DNA of 34,483 nucleotides from Lentisphaerota bacterium. Its GTDB lineage: Bacteria > Verrucomicrobiota > Kiritimatiellia > UBA8416 > VGWJ01. Each line of letters starts with the position of its first letter. The stretch's first letter is position 1. Below, one piece after another: positions 24,749 to 31,687 of this stretch. Below the pieces are notes generated by a model, which was not told where the DNA came from, made no database searches, and saw only the letters and a list, made by a program, of their open reading frames with translations. Position numbers and translations under genes: made by a program. The stretch is from NCBI GenBank assembly GCA_016873635.1, contig VGWJ01000033.1, positions 1 through 34,483 on the forward strand. Reading direction: 5' to 3'.

Positions 24749-25999
24749 TTATTCGGCCTGGCGGCGGCGGGCCTCCTCGGTGAGACGCGCGGCGATCTCG
24801 GGGTGATGGGCCGCGATCCGCGCGAACAGATCGTGGTCCAGCATGTAGAGGTCGCAGTGCGTTATCGCCCGGACCGTCGCGTTGCGCCGGGCGCCCAGCA
24901 CGAGTCCGACCTCCCCGAAGAAGTCGCCGTCTTTCAGCACGGCAATGACGCTGCCGCTGGGGGAAACGACCTCGAGCCGGCCGCGCGTTATGAAGTACAT
25001 GTCGCGGCTGGCCGCCCCCTTGCGGTAGACCACGTCGCCGGGCATGAACACGGCCGGCTTCATCTGCAGCGCGATCTCGCGGATGAACGCCTCGCCGGCC
25101 CCGGCGAAAAGCGGCACGTTCTCCACGATGTCGCGCTTCAGAAAAAGCGCCACGTCGACCTGCAGGCCGGGCGGCAGGGCGGCAATCAGGCTCGATTCGT
25201 CGAAGGCCAGGCGCTTGTCCCAGAGATAGGCGTAGTAGTCGCGGATGCGCTGCCGCAGGGACTCGGGCAGCGAGCGGTAGGCCATGAACGCTTCCAGCGT
25301 TTGCATCGTCTCGCGCCGGCGCGTTTTCACCGGGTCGACCCGCGTGAGCAGCCCGGCCACGTTGCCGATGACGTACCCGTACACGCCCACGCCGAAGACC
25401 ATGACCATCACCGCGTACAGCATCTGCGCGGCGTTGGACGGCGCAACGTCGCCGTAACCCACGGTCGAGAGCGTCTGCACGGTCCAGTAGAGCGCCTCGA
25501 GGTAGCCGGCCGCCGTCGCCCCCGCTTCCGGCGGCCGGAGCATCATCCACCCGCAGGCAAGCCAGTGCGCGGCCAGCACGAGCCGGTAGGCGAAGAACAC
25601 GAAGCGCAGGGCCGGCATGGCGCCCGCCGCCCGGTGCCGCTGCCGTGCCATTTCCTGCGCCACGCGGCCCAGTTTCGCCAGACGCAGCAGCCCCAGCCCC
25701 GGCATGCCGCACAGGGATGCCAGCGGAAGCGCCGCCGCCAGGTCGACGGCGAGCCAGGCCCAGACGGCGATGCGCCGGCCACGCCGGCCGGGCCCGTCAT
25801 CCGCCGGACCGGCCGCCGCGCCCAGGGACTCGGCCAGGCGACGCGCCAGGTCGGCGACGAAGAAGAAGGTGAACAACGCCTCGGATGCGGGCGGTCCGCC
25901 GCCGGGCGCGAGCACCAGGCGGGCCGGCACGTCCAGGGCGGCAATCGTCGCCACCGCGGCCAGCGCAGCGTTCCATATGCGCCGGAAAGCGTCGGTCAT
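24749..25999 (-). CDS. Cyclic-nucleotide-binding potassium channel
   Basis: 416 aa. Several transmembrane helices (about 1-150) lead to the pore helix and K+ filter TVQTLSTVGYGDVAPS, then a last helix (AVMVMVFGVGVYGYVIGNVAGLL). The C-linker (FMAYRSLPESLRQRIRDYYAYLWDKR) and a cNMP-binding domain follow (PGDVVYRKGAASRDMYFI, phosphate cassette GDFFGEVGLVLGARRNATVRA). The layout is that of prokaryotic CNG/HCN-like six-helix channels; the voltage-sensor helix (LLRLAKLGRVAQEMARQRHR) has several basic residues. ATG at 25999 was chosen because upstream in-frame codons read through a repeat element. It should open on cAMP or cGMP. Confidence 0.92.
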   Translation of the reverse strand: MTDAFRRIWNAALAAVATIAALDVPARLVLAPGGGPPASEALFTFFFVADLARRLAESLGAAAGPADDGPGRRGRRIAVWAWLAVDLAAALPLASLCGMPGLGLLRLAKLGRVAQEMARQRHRAAGAMPALRFVFFAYRLVLAAHWLACGWMMLRPPEAGATAAGYLEALYWTVQTLSTVGYGDVAPSNAAQMLYAVMVMVFGVGVYGYVIGNVAGLLTRVDPVKTRRRETMQTLEAFMAYRSLPESLRQRIRDYYAYLWDKRLAFDESSLIAALPPGLQVDVALFLKRDIVENVPLFAGAGEAFIREIALQMKPAVFMPGDVVYRKGAASRDMYFITRGRLEVVSPSGSVIAVLKDGDFFGEVGLVLGARRNATVRAITHCDLYMLDHDLFARIAAHHPEIAARLTEEARRRQAE

Positions 26000-26123
26000 G
26001 CCCCCGTATGTAACACGTTCACCGGCCGTGTAGCAATGCCGACCGGCAGGATGCAGCGGTCCCACGCGGCGGTAGCGCGTCTGTCCGCGGCCGGAGACCG
26101 GGGGCATGACTGATCCTGGAAAG

Positions 26124-26171
26124 AGCAGTTCGGTCCCGCTGCGCGTGCCCGCACTGTTCTTGTTTTGGCTG
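26124..26171. repeat. 48-bp dispersed repeat, copy A
   Basis: It matches copy B at 27663-27710 in 46 of 48 positions (AGCAGTTCGGTCCCGCTG at the left, TTCTTGTTTTGGCTG at the right), and the eight bases to the left are similar too. CAGTTCGG/CCGCACTG nearly pair, followed by a T-rich run, which resembles a terminator. It truncates the minus-strand ORF remnant at 26172-26324. Confidence 0.8.
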
Positions 26172-26324
26172 AAAGTACACCAGCGAGCCCATCGGCGTAA
26201 CCGCCGCCGCCGTGTCCCACGCCACTTCGTACGTCCCTCCTTCGCCCAGCAGCAGCGTTTGCCAGTCTTGCCTATCGGCGCTTTTCGTGAGATCATCCGC
26301 CCCGCACGCAACGTCTTCGTTCAT
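26172..26324 (-). pseudogene. N-terminal remnant of a gene, possibly a transposase
   Basis: From ATG 26324, with AAAGGA upstream, the frame reads MNEDVACGADDLTKS, then DWQTLLLGEGGTYEVAWDTAA and VTPMGSLVYF, and runs into the 48-bp repeat. VxWDxxAxVTPxGxLVxF resembles the beginning of some IS4-like transposases, but I am not sure. The body is missing. The rest of 26000-26389 holds no other recognisable gene. Confidence 0.35.
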
Positions 26325-26389
26325 GGTATGTCCTTTCGCTTGGATCACGAAGCGGCTGAACTGCTCTCTATAGGATCACGGGTCCCGAC

Positions 26390-26932
26390 ATGACCGAATC
26401 GGCCGGAATTCTCTCCACGCTGCTTGGCTGGCTGGGGATACTGGGTGTGAGCCTGCTGTGCCTGGCCGGGGTGGTCCTGTCGGCGTTTTCCGTATCCGGC
26501 ACATGGCTCGTGGCCGGCGCGGCGGCGCTGGCCGCGCTTGTACGGGAAGGCTTTCCCGGCTGGGGCACCGTGGCGGTTTTTGCCGTGATCTCCCTGCTCG
26601 TCGAAGGGGCCGAGGCGGTGGCCGGGGCGTGGGGCGTGAAGCGTCGGGGAGGTTCAGGCCTGGCGGCCGCGGCGGCGGTCCTGGGCGGTTTGCTGGGGCT
26701 GCTGCTGGGAACGCTCATTCCGGTGCCGGTGGCGGGCAGCCTGCTCGGGATGATCGTGGGAAGCTACGCGCTGGCTTTTGCCGTGGAGGCCCGACGACTC
26801 AGGAACGCCGAACAGGCGGCCTCAATCGCGCGCGGGACCGTGCTGGCGCGGCTGGCGGTGATTCTTCTGAAGCTGGCCGCGACGCTGGGCATGATCGGCT
26901 GGCTGGCGGCGGGAATGCTGATGGCGGAGTGA
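26390..26932 (+). CDS. DUF456 family membrane protein
   Basis: 180 aa with about five hydrophobic segments (LLGWLGILGVSLLCLAGVVLSAF, LVAGAAALAAL, TVAVFAVISLLVEGAE, a glycine-rich pair at 95-135, a last helix at 157-177). The family signature GAWGVKRRGGS (about 79-89) and the glycine-rich helices VLGGLLGLLLGTLIPVP are clear. The function of DUF456 proteins is unknown. It stands alone on the + strand, and 26933-27137 shows nothing I can support. Confidence 0.85.
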   Translation: MTESAGILSTLLGWLGILGVSLLCLAGVVLSAFSVSGTWLVAGAAALAALVREGFPGWGTVAVFAVISLLVEGAEAVAGAWGVKRRGGSGLAAAAAVLGGLLGLLLGTLIPVPVAGSLLGMIVGSYALAFAVEARRLRNAEQAASIARGTVLARLAVILLKLAATLGMIGWLAAGMLMAE

Positions 26933-27137
26933 AGAAGGATGTCAGGAGCGGTGTTGACCCACAAGCGCGATGCCGGCGAGCATGCCACCCAGGCATGGAA
27001 CATGAAAGCCCTGCCCGACGAATTCAGCCACTCGCCGGAGCCACATCGGCTCTTTGTCGCCGTGATCCGTACGTACGGTGGTGTAGGAGGGCCGCTCTGC
27101 AAGGGGCGGTCCTATCCCGATCGCATGAGACAAATGG

Positions 27138-27173
27138 TTGACACCCCAGATGGCACGGTATAGATTCTATACC
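27138..27173 (+). promoter_or_regulatory. Promoter and palindromic operator of the brnTA-like locus
   Basis: TTGACA at 27138-27143 and TAGATT at 27161-27166 (spacer 17; TATAGA at 27159 gives 15). The palindrome GGTATAGATTCTATACC (27157-27173), perfect with 8-base arms and a one-base centre, covers the -10. The first ATG (27176) lies about where transcription would start, so the message may be leaderless. BrnA-type antitoxins repress their own promoter, which fits. Confidence 0.65.
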
Positions 27174-27175
27174 AG

Positions 27176-27315
27176 ATGAGATTCGAGTTCGACGGCCGCA
27201 AGAGCGAGAGCAACCGGGAGAAGCATGGCATTGACTTCGCCGGTGGTCACGTATCGCGGCGACAACGTGCGGATCATCTCCGTAAGGCCGGCGCACCGGA
27301 AGGAGGTTGATATCT
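27176..27315 (+). pseudogene. BrnT toxin gene with internal deletion and frameshift
   Basis: ATG 27176 reads MRFEFDGRKSESNREKHGIDF, the exact start of BrnT toxins. The middle part of the family (EEA...D...) is absent, and the C-terminal part VVTYRGDNVRIISVRPAHRK, then EVDIYEG, continues in another frame from 27243. A deletion of roughly 45 codons that is not a multiple of three explains this. The toxin should be dead, leaving brnA without its partner. Confidence 0.85.
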
Positions 27316-27543
27316 ATGAAGGCGAAGGAATTCGATGCGAGATTCGACCGGGGAGAGGACGTCAGTCATGCTCTGGATCTGTCCAAGGCCCGGCGGCCGG
27401 GCCAACAGCCGAGACGTGTCAATGTCGATTTCCCGGAATGGATGATCGGTTCCCTGGACAAGGAGGCCAAGCGGCTTGGTGTCACGCGACAGTCCATCAT
27501 CAAAGTCTGGATCGCGGACCGACTTGAGAAGGCTCCGGCATGA
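27316..27543 (+). CDS. BrnA/CopG-like ribbon-helix-helix antitoxin
   Basis: 75 aa: MKAKEFDARFDRGEDVSHAL is the toxin-binding N-terminus, and RRVNVDFPEWMIGSLDKEAK, followed by GVTRQSIIKVWIADRLEK, is the ribbon-helix-helix. Start at ATG 27316 with GGAGG at 27302-27306; it lies inside the end of the broken brnT (usual ATGA-type coupling). Expected role: antitoxin and repressor at the palindrome 27157-27173. It looks intact although its toxin is not. Confidence 0.88.
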   Translation: MKAKEFDARFDRGEDVSHALDLSKARRPGQQPRRVNVDFPEWMIGSLDKEAKRLGVTRQSIIKVWIADRLEKAPA

Positions 27544-27562
27544 CACGGTTGCGAACCAGCCG

Positions 27563-27658
27563 TTCGTGGGTAAGCATGGGATCTCGTTCGAGGAAGCCTC
27601 GACTGTCTTCGCTGATGAGAACGCCCGCTTGAAGCATGACCCGGATCATTCACCCTAG
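27563..27658 (+). pseudogene. Second BrnT toxin relic (middle segment)
   Basis: A frame without a start reads FVGKHGISFEEASTVFADEN, then ARLKHDPDHSP and TAG. KHGISFEEAxxVFxDxxAxxxxDPDHS is the N-terminal third to middle of BrnT, precisely the part missing from the copy at 27176. It ends where the 48-bp repeat copy B begins (27663), so the repeat or a deletion at it removed the rest. Confidence 0.75.
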
Positions 27659-27662
27659 AAAA

Positions 27663-27710
27663 AGCAGTTCGGTCCCGCTGTGCGTGCCCGAACTGTTCTT
27701 GTTTTGGCTG
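27663..27710. repeat. 48-bp dispersed repeat, copy B, with terminator-like hairpin
   Basis: Partner of copy A at 26124-26171. Here CAGTTCGG and CCGAACTG pair perfectly and TTCTTGTTTTGG follows, giving a terminator-like shape. It truncates the second brnT relic. The following 27711-27893 holds no recognisable gene. Confidence 0.8.
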
Positions 27711-27893
27711 CCGAACACCCACGTGGTGAGCAGTAGCGTGCAGAATGTCGACAGCATCCCGGCTGATGGCAAGGGATGTTCAATCTGGAGGCCCTTCCGG
27801 GTTCAGTGTGGGTAGCCCCAACGTCCCGGCGTACCAGCGGCACGAAGTGACGTATGGTGCCGCCGGCGGTTCGGCGATTCAATACTCTGTGCT

Positions 27894-28580
27894 CTACGGT
27901 TTGTCCTTTGCCTGCCGCGCAAATGGAAGCCTCGAAACAGTCTGTCGCGCAATTTGGATCTGCGTCGGGGTCAACGCAATGCCCGCGGTGCCCCCCGCCA
28001 TCAAGTTCGTGACCACTCGGTGATGCGGCAGGACCAGGCCAAAGGCGTGCCCGAACTCGTGCGCGGTCACCCGCGGCACCGGAGTGTCGATCCCCCCCGG
28101 TACCGGCCGCAAAGCGGGCGTGTCCCGAACAAATATCGCATCCACGCCCAGGTATGTGCCGTTGGCGCACAAGAGATGGACATAGTAGACGTGGAACATG
28201 GACCTCTGGAGGGACGCGTGAGGTCGAAGATTCCGCACTGACTCCATGCTGATCCGGCCTCTGCCGAGTGTGATCTGTGAAGGGTTCCTCGCTTTCTCCT
28301 CCCGGACTGACTCCAGTTCCAAGCGTATGCGCGCAGGTTTCCAAATCTCGTTCACGCGAGCGATGATGCCGGTGGCGTCCGACGGGGTCAGCTCACAGTT
28401 TGCCGCCGGCAACTCCCGGGACCGCAACAGGTGTACCCGCACGGGAACAATTAGTGTTCCGCCGCTGACATCCGGGAAACTGCGCGGAGTCCTCTTCCCG
28501 TCGAGATAGATCAAAGCAGCCACAATCAGAGCGAAAACAGCGGCAACGATGAATCGCTTTCTGACGACTAGCTTCTTCAT
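27894..28580 (-). CDS. Membrane-anchored zincin-like metalloprotease
   Basis: 228 aa. One N-terminal helix (about 11-26, IVAAVFALIVAALIYL) is an anchor or uncleaved signal. The zinc site is HEFGHAFG (His174, Glu175, His178) and a third ligand could be His186 or His187 in LVLPHH. A Met lies in TNLMAGG (about 194), like the metzincin Met-turn. In standard metzincins (HExxHxxGxxH) the third His is at position 11 of the motif; here it is at 13 or 14, so the site is stretched by two residues. The region between (PVRVHLLRS, IIARVNEIW) fits a metzincin N-terminal half. Extracytoplasmic peptide cleavage is the inferred role. Confidence 0.75.
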   Translation of the reverse strand: MKKLVVRKRFIVAAVFALIVAALIYLDGKRTPRSFPDVSGGTLIVPVRVHLLRSRELPAANCELTPSDATGIIARVNEIWKPARIRLELESVREEKARNPSQITLGRGRISMESVRNLRPHASLQRSMFHVYYVHLLCANGTYLGVDAIFVRDTPALRPVPGGIDTPVPRVTAHEFGHAFGLVLPHHRVVTNLMAGGTAGIALTPTQIQIARQTVSRLPFARQAKDKP

Positions 28581-28610
28581 GTCTTCCGCGCCGAACGCCC
28601 GCCTGCACGG

Positions 28611-28883
28611 TCAGGCGCGCTGCAAAGCGTCGCCTGCTCCTGCCTGTTCGCACTTTTCGTATAGCGTTTCCGGTGCGACGTCGGCGCCGTTGGGCCATGC
28701 GATGGTGCCGCCTTCGATCGTGGCGGACCGGAAGAACTCGATGTCGCGTAGCGGTGCAAAGACCGGCCCCCGCCGCAGGTAGTCGGAAAAGTCGATGATG
28801 GCGTGAACGCCATCATCAAACTCGATGAAGTAGCGGTATCCCGATTCGTACTCGATATGCTTCACTTCGTTCAGGTTCCACAT
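28611..28883 (-). CDS. DUF2442 family protein
   Basis: 90 aa: [26 protein letters not shown], then [45 protein letters not shown]. This is the complete DUF2442 pattern (strand-rich, FxxGxxGxxDxSxxL...G..F..L.D...F......GxxxWPNGxDxxPExLY). These small proteins are commonly next to DUF4160 genes, as here, and are suspected to belong to toxin-antitoxin-like pairs; the role is not established. ATG 28883 follows the stop of the DUF4160 gene by eight bases. Confidence 0.88.
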   Translation of the reverse strand: MWNLNEVKHIEYESGYRYFIEFDDGVHAIIDFSDYLRRGPVFAPLRDIEFFRSATIEGGTIAWPNGADVAPETLYEKCEQAGAGDALQRA

Positions 28884-28891
28884 AGCGCACC

Positions 28892-29113
28892 TCACTCCAG
28901 CGGGGCGATCTTCCGGACGTCCTTTCCCGCCTGAGCCAGCTCCCAGTCTGCCCGCAACTCGGCCACATGCAGGTCGATCCACTCCCGAACCAGTCGTGTT
29001 GCCGTGCGCGAAGACAGATCGCCACGCGTCACGTTGCCGTTCAGGTCAAAGACGGCCTTCTGCCCTTGGTACTCGGCATGGACGCGCGGAGGATTGTGCT
29101 CGTCAAAGAACAT
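28892..29113 (-). CDS. DUF4160 family protein, N-terminus apparently lost
   Basis: 73 aa: [26 protein letters not shown], then [34 protein letters not shown]. This matches DUF4160 (MFFxDHxPPHxHaxYgxxxAxxdixg...L..vxeWxxlHxxELxxdWxxaxxgxxxxkIxPL). The family usually has about 12 more residues before MFFDEH. Here the upstream codons (RAEPIIR, preceded by an in-frame TAG) lack a start and a ribosome-binding site, so the gene may be 5'-truncated. It precedes DUF2442 by eight bases in the usual pair order. Confidence 0.75.
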   Translation of the reverse strand: MFFDEHNPPRVHAEYQGQKAVFDLNGNVTRGDLSSRTATRLVREWIDLHVAELRADWELAQAGKDVRKIAPLE

Positions 29114-29134
29114 CCGGATGATGGGTTCGGCGCG

Positions 29135-29413
29135 CTAGCGACGATACCCACGAGCCTCTTGTTCGGCCTTCTTCTTGACCTCTTCGATGCTCGTTCGCCG
29201 GCCTTCTCGGAGTTGGACCCGTGCCCGTGCTACGCGGTCGAGGAACCGCGGATCGTTCTCCAACCGGTACTCAAACCAGTCGTCCTCAGAGGCGAATCCC
29301 CTCAGGATGCCGGCGGCTTTGCCGTGCCGGGTGATCACAATCTCCTCATGCTCTGCCTGCCGCAGAAAACGCGACAGGTCGTCTTTCACTTCATGGAGTG
29401 CCGCGGTCCTCAT
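29135..29413 (-). CDS. Phd/YefM-type antitoxin
   Basis: 92 aa: MRTAALHEVKDDLSRFLRQAEHEEIVITRHGKAAGILRGF carries the Phd/YefM N-terminal fold (EVKxxLSxxLxxAexeeIVITRHGKxagiL). The C-terminal part (FLDRVARARVQLREGRR, then SIEEVKKKAEQE) is the helical toxin-binding tail. It is the downstream gene; its start overlaps the toxin by 23 bases. Confidence 0.88.
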   Translation of the reverse strand: MRTAALHEVKDDLSRFLRQAEHEEIVITRHGKAAGILRGFASEDDWFEYRLENDPRFLDRVARARVQLREGRRTSIEEVKKKAEQEARGYRR

Positions 29414-29720
29414 GTTCGTCCTCTCTTTCGGCCTTGATGCCTTCTCGCTCCAGCCATTCCGCTGCTTGCGCCTTGTCCACTACAGCAACGACTTCGACGA
29501 CCGGCTCATGCACGTCGTAGAACACCCGGATATCGCCGATCCGAAGCCTGTACTGCGGGCGCAACAGCCCGCGCAGTGCCTTGATCCGGCTCTTGCTCTC
29601 CCGCGTCGGTTCGTGGCGCAAGTGCTTCTCGATGAGATCGAGGATGGCGATCCGGTCGTATGCCCGGTAGGCGTCCAAGTCCTCGTTGGCCTCATCGGCG
29701 AAGTCGATCTCGTATCTCAT
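29391..29720 (-). CDS. ParE/RelE-superfamily toxin
   Basis: 109 aa: MRYEIDFADEANEDLDAYRAYDRIAILDLIEKHL, then RIKALRGLLRPQYRLRIGDIRVFYDV, followed by VVEVVAVVDKAQAAEWL. The strand pattern YRLRIGDIRVFYDV and the K/R-rich segments are typical of RelE/ParE toxins, which cleave ribosome-bound mRNA or poison gyrase; which one cannot be told from the sequence. It precedes its antitoxin (HigBA-like order). A consensus promoter ends eight bases before the ATG, so the message starts at or just before the start codon; no Shine-Dalgarno is visible. Confidence 0.88.
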   Translation of the reverse strand: MRYEIDFADEANEDLDAYRAYDRIAILDLIEKHLRHEPTRESKSRIKALRGLLRPQYRLRIGDIRVFYDVHEPVVEVVAVVDKAQAAEWLEREGIKAEREDEHEDRGTP

Positions 29721-29728
29721 ATGGCCAC

Positions 29729-29757
29729 AATATAGCCAGATGCTGACGGCGTGTCAA
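29729..29757 (-). promoter_or_regulatory. Consensus promoter of the ParE/Phd-type pair (near-leaderless)
   Basis: On the minus strand TTGACA (29757-29752), a 17-base spacer and TATATT (29734-29729). The ATG is at 29720, so transcription beginning six or seven bases after the -10 would leave zero to two leader bases. This is the best sigma70 match in the window. Confidence 0.75.
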
Positions 29758-29907
29758 TCACGGCTCGTTGCGGTTGCGGATTCCGCTCTTTCTGCGGGGC
29801 CGAACGTCAGCACTGAGGCGCGAGCTTTTGCGAGTCGCCTCGGGTGCATTGTTGGCCTCTGCGTCTCCTTGTGCTCGCTCATACCAGTCGGCCAGGCTAC
29901 TCATCAT
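29758..29907 (-). CDS. Small hypothetical ORF coupled to the LamG gene
   Basis: 49 aa starting at ATG 29907, inside the last 11 bases of the LamG gene (ATGATGAGTAG junction): MMSSLADWYERAQGDAEANN, then APEATRKSSRLSADVRPRRK. It ends directly before the TTGACA of the toxin promoter. The coupling and exact fit suggest a real small gene, but no family is recognised and the basic C-terminus could be chance. Confidence 0.35.
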   Translation of the reverse strand: MMSSLADWYERAQGDAEANNAPEATRKSSRLSADVRPRRKSGIRNRNEP

Positions 29908-30976
29908 GTCGGTCGCTGAAATCGGTCTTGGCGCACTTCCACACCTTGATATTGTCGTAGACGACACGGCCGGACTGCATTCCCTGGTGCCACAGCAGTC
30001 CGAAGCGCGCCGTTGCCGGCAGCGCCGGTCTGATGTTGCCGCCGGCCCCGCGCCAGATGGTTGAATTAAGCTTGCCGTCGACGTAAGCGGCAACCGTGCG
30101 CTTTGCGTTGTCCACGCCGGGAATGCCGTCACTGGCCCACACCATGGCGTAATGGTGCCACTCGCCGGCGTTGTCCAAGCCCAGTGCGCGCGCATAGGTC
30201 CATTGCCCATACTGACCGGTTGCACCGTTGGATAGCCCCGGTATATCGGCAATCAGCCCTCCATTCGATTGGCCGTCGTTGCCATTGAAATGAAGGAGCA
30301 TGAAAAGCTGTGCTCCCTTTCCTTCGTCGCTTGCGATCAGCCCGGGCCGGGCACCCCAGGCTAGGTCGTTGGGAAAGTCCACCAGTTTCGCCCAGAACTC
30401 GACGCATCCGTCAGGCTGGGACACGATCTCGGCAGGAAAGGTCACGCCGTATTGTTCATTCATGTTCAGTTCGATGCCTTTCCCAAAACGGCCTTCAACG
30501 AAACGGCCGGCGTTCAACTTGCCGCCCGGGCCCACGCGGCTGATTCGCACGTCGCTTTCCGACCCGAGGCGATTCCACAGAAGCAGGCCTTTCCGACCTG
30601 TCCCGCCGCCCAGCACGACATCGAACTTCCGGATGTGTTCAATGCCGACCGCCACCCTCCCGAACACCGTCGCAAGTTCAACCGGCCCGAGCGTCATCAC
30701 ACCCGTGAGTTTGTCGCCGTTCTGAAGGTCAACGAATACCGTCTCGTGGTCGTCGCCCATCTTGATGGTCTGGATCTGTGCCAATGGGATGTCCATCTTA
30801 GCGTAAGGGGTCTGCACAGGCACGGTCGAGATAGCGGGAGTCCCGACGATACGCGACCCGTCAACGAGGTCGAGTTCAAGACGGGGCGGAACTGTGGTTT
30901 GCTCATCTGCCGCCCATGTCGTGCCGAACAACGACACGACAGAAGCCACTGCAATAAGTAATGACAGTCTTCCCAT
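29897..30976 (-). CDS. Secreted LamG/concanavalin A-like lectin-domain protein
   Basis: 359 aa. A signal peptide (MGRLSLLIAVASVVSLFGTTWA, cleavage near WAADE) is followed by a small beta region (about 30-110: LELDLVDGSRIVGTP, IPLAQIQTIKMGDD, VFVDLQNGDKLTGVM). A laminin-G/ConA-like jelly roll occupies about 125-355 (GRFGKGIELN, VEFWAKLVDF, GEWHHYAMVW, AAYVDGKLNSTI, YDNIKVW). Such proteins bind sugars outside the cell. ATG 30976 has AAAGGAGA upstream; codons further up lie in repeats. The lost LamG gene at 2503-2610 may be a distant relative. Confidence 0.85.
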   Translation of the reverse strand: MGRLSLLIAVASVVSLFGTTWAADEQTTVPPRLELDLVDGSRIVGTPAISTVPVQTPYAKMDIPLAQIQTIKMGDDHETVFVDLQNGDKLTGVMTLGPVELATVFGRVAVGIEHIRKFDVVLGGGTGRKGLLLWNRLGSESDVRISRVGPGGKLNAGRFVEGRFGKGIELNMNEQYGVTFPAEIVSQPDGCVEFWAKLVDFPNDLAWGARPGLIASDEGKGAQLFMLLHFNGNDGQSNGGLIADIPGLSNGATGQYGQWTYARALGLDNAGEWHHYAMVWASDGIPGVDNAKRTVAAYVDGKLNSTIWRGAGGNIRPALPATARFGLLWHQGMQSGRVVYDNIKVWKCAKTDFSDRHDE

Positions 30977-31004
30977 CCCATTCTCCTTTCGCTTTGTTTC
31001 TGGC

Positions 31005-31060
31005 CAATGGGGCGGGGTGAAGCCCGCGCCCCATTGCCCGGACGCGCAGCGTCCAGGCAA
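31005..31060. repeat. Two GC-rich hairpins upstream of the LamG gene
   Basis: CAATGGGGCG (31005-31014) pairs perfectly with CGCCCCATTG (31027-31036). Directly after it GGACGC-GCA-GCGTCC forms a second stem (about 31040-31054) with flanking GCC/GGC. The pair sits 28 bases before the LamG start and would lie in its leader, or is a two-palindrome intergenic repeat of REP type. The remaining 31061-31182 holds no clear gene. Confidence 0.6.
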
Positions 31061-31182
31061 CAAGTTATTGAGCAGTTTTTCTTCTGTTCTCGTCAAGTTC
31101 TGACTATGCGGGCGGAAGTCGGGCCTGCGCAAGGGGATATGTACTGGGCTTTCCCCGGCTGCGCAAATCAGGACGCTGCTAC

Positions 31183-31534
31183 GGAAAGCTGAAGGAAGAG
31201 ATCCGCCTTCGGCAATATCATCTCCACGAGTCCGTGTACCAGAAGGCGCTGCGGGTCGCGGCTCGCCGGGCGCGCATTCCGAAGCGGGTCACCGCGCACA
31301 TCTTCCGGTATTGATCGACACACGTTCGCCACCGAAATGGCACGCGCCGGCATGCCCGTGCCGGCGCTGATGAAACTGCTGGGACACACCACCCCCAAGA
31401 TGACCATGCGCTACGTCGAGGTCGCCCAGGTCGATGTGCGCAAGGCCTATGACGAGGCCCTCGTCCAGTTGAGGGCGATGCACGCCGTCCAGCCCCAGGC
31501 CCTGCCGCCTAGGGTCTCGGGGTTAGGTCTCTAA
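31183..31534 (+). pseudogene. Chimeric tyrosine-recombinase relic (integron-integrase-like piece joined to another integrase's C-terminus)
   Basis: The first frame reads LKEEIRLRQYHLHESVYQKAL, then RVAARRARIPKRVTAHIFR, stopping at TATTGA near 31312. HLHESVxQKAvxxAvRRAgixKrvtxHxfRH is characteristic of integron integrases (IntI/XerCD-like). A second frame takes over (DRHTFATEMARAGMPVPALM, LLGHTTPKMTMRYVEVAQVD) and belongs to a different recombinase family. The catalytic HxxRH box falls at the joint, and the catalytic Tyr survives in MRYVEV. No start or N-terminal domain remains. It is flanked downstream by the 150-bp element. Confidence 0.65.
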
Positions 31535-31667
31535 TTTGCTAATTAGGTCCCGGCGGTGTTCTTCCATCTCGCATACTCCACTCGCAGCTTACGCGCCATG
31601 CCCCATTCCTAGCAACAAGCGTTCCCGCGCGCAAGCCGTTATTTAGCTAATTAGAGACCTAACCCCG
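31511..31667. mobile_element. 150-bp element with 19-bp perfect terminal inverted repeats (MITE/REP-like)
   Basis: CGGGGTTAGGTCTCTAATT (31518-31536) is the exact reverse complement of 31649-31667, and the match goes on for five of six bases inward (GCTAA). The interior has no gene. Outside the right end the unit ACCCCGAAGCTCTT is repeated twice (about 31662-31689). The left part is identical to the last 99 bases of the window (31511-31609 = 34385-34483). It lies between a recombinase relic and a transposase fragment. The size and ends suit a non-autonomous element; the transposase that would move it is not identified. Confidence 0.75.
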
Positions 31668-31687
31668 AAGCTCTTACCCCGAAGCTC

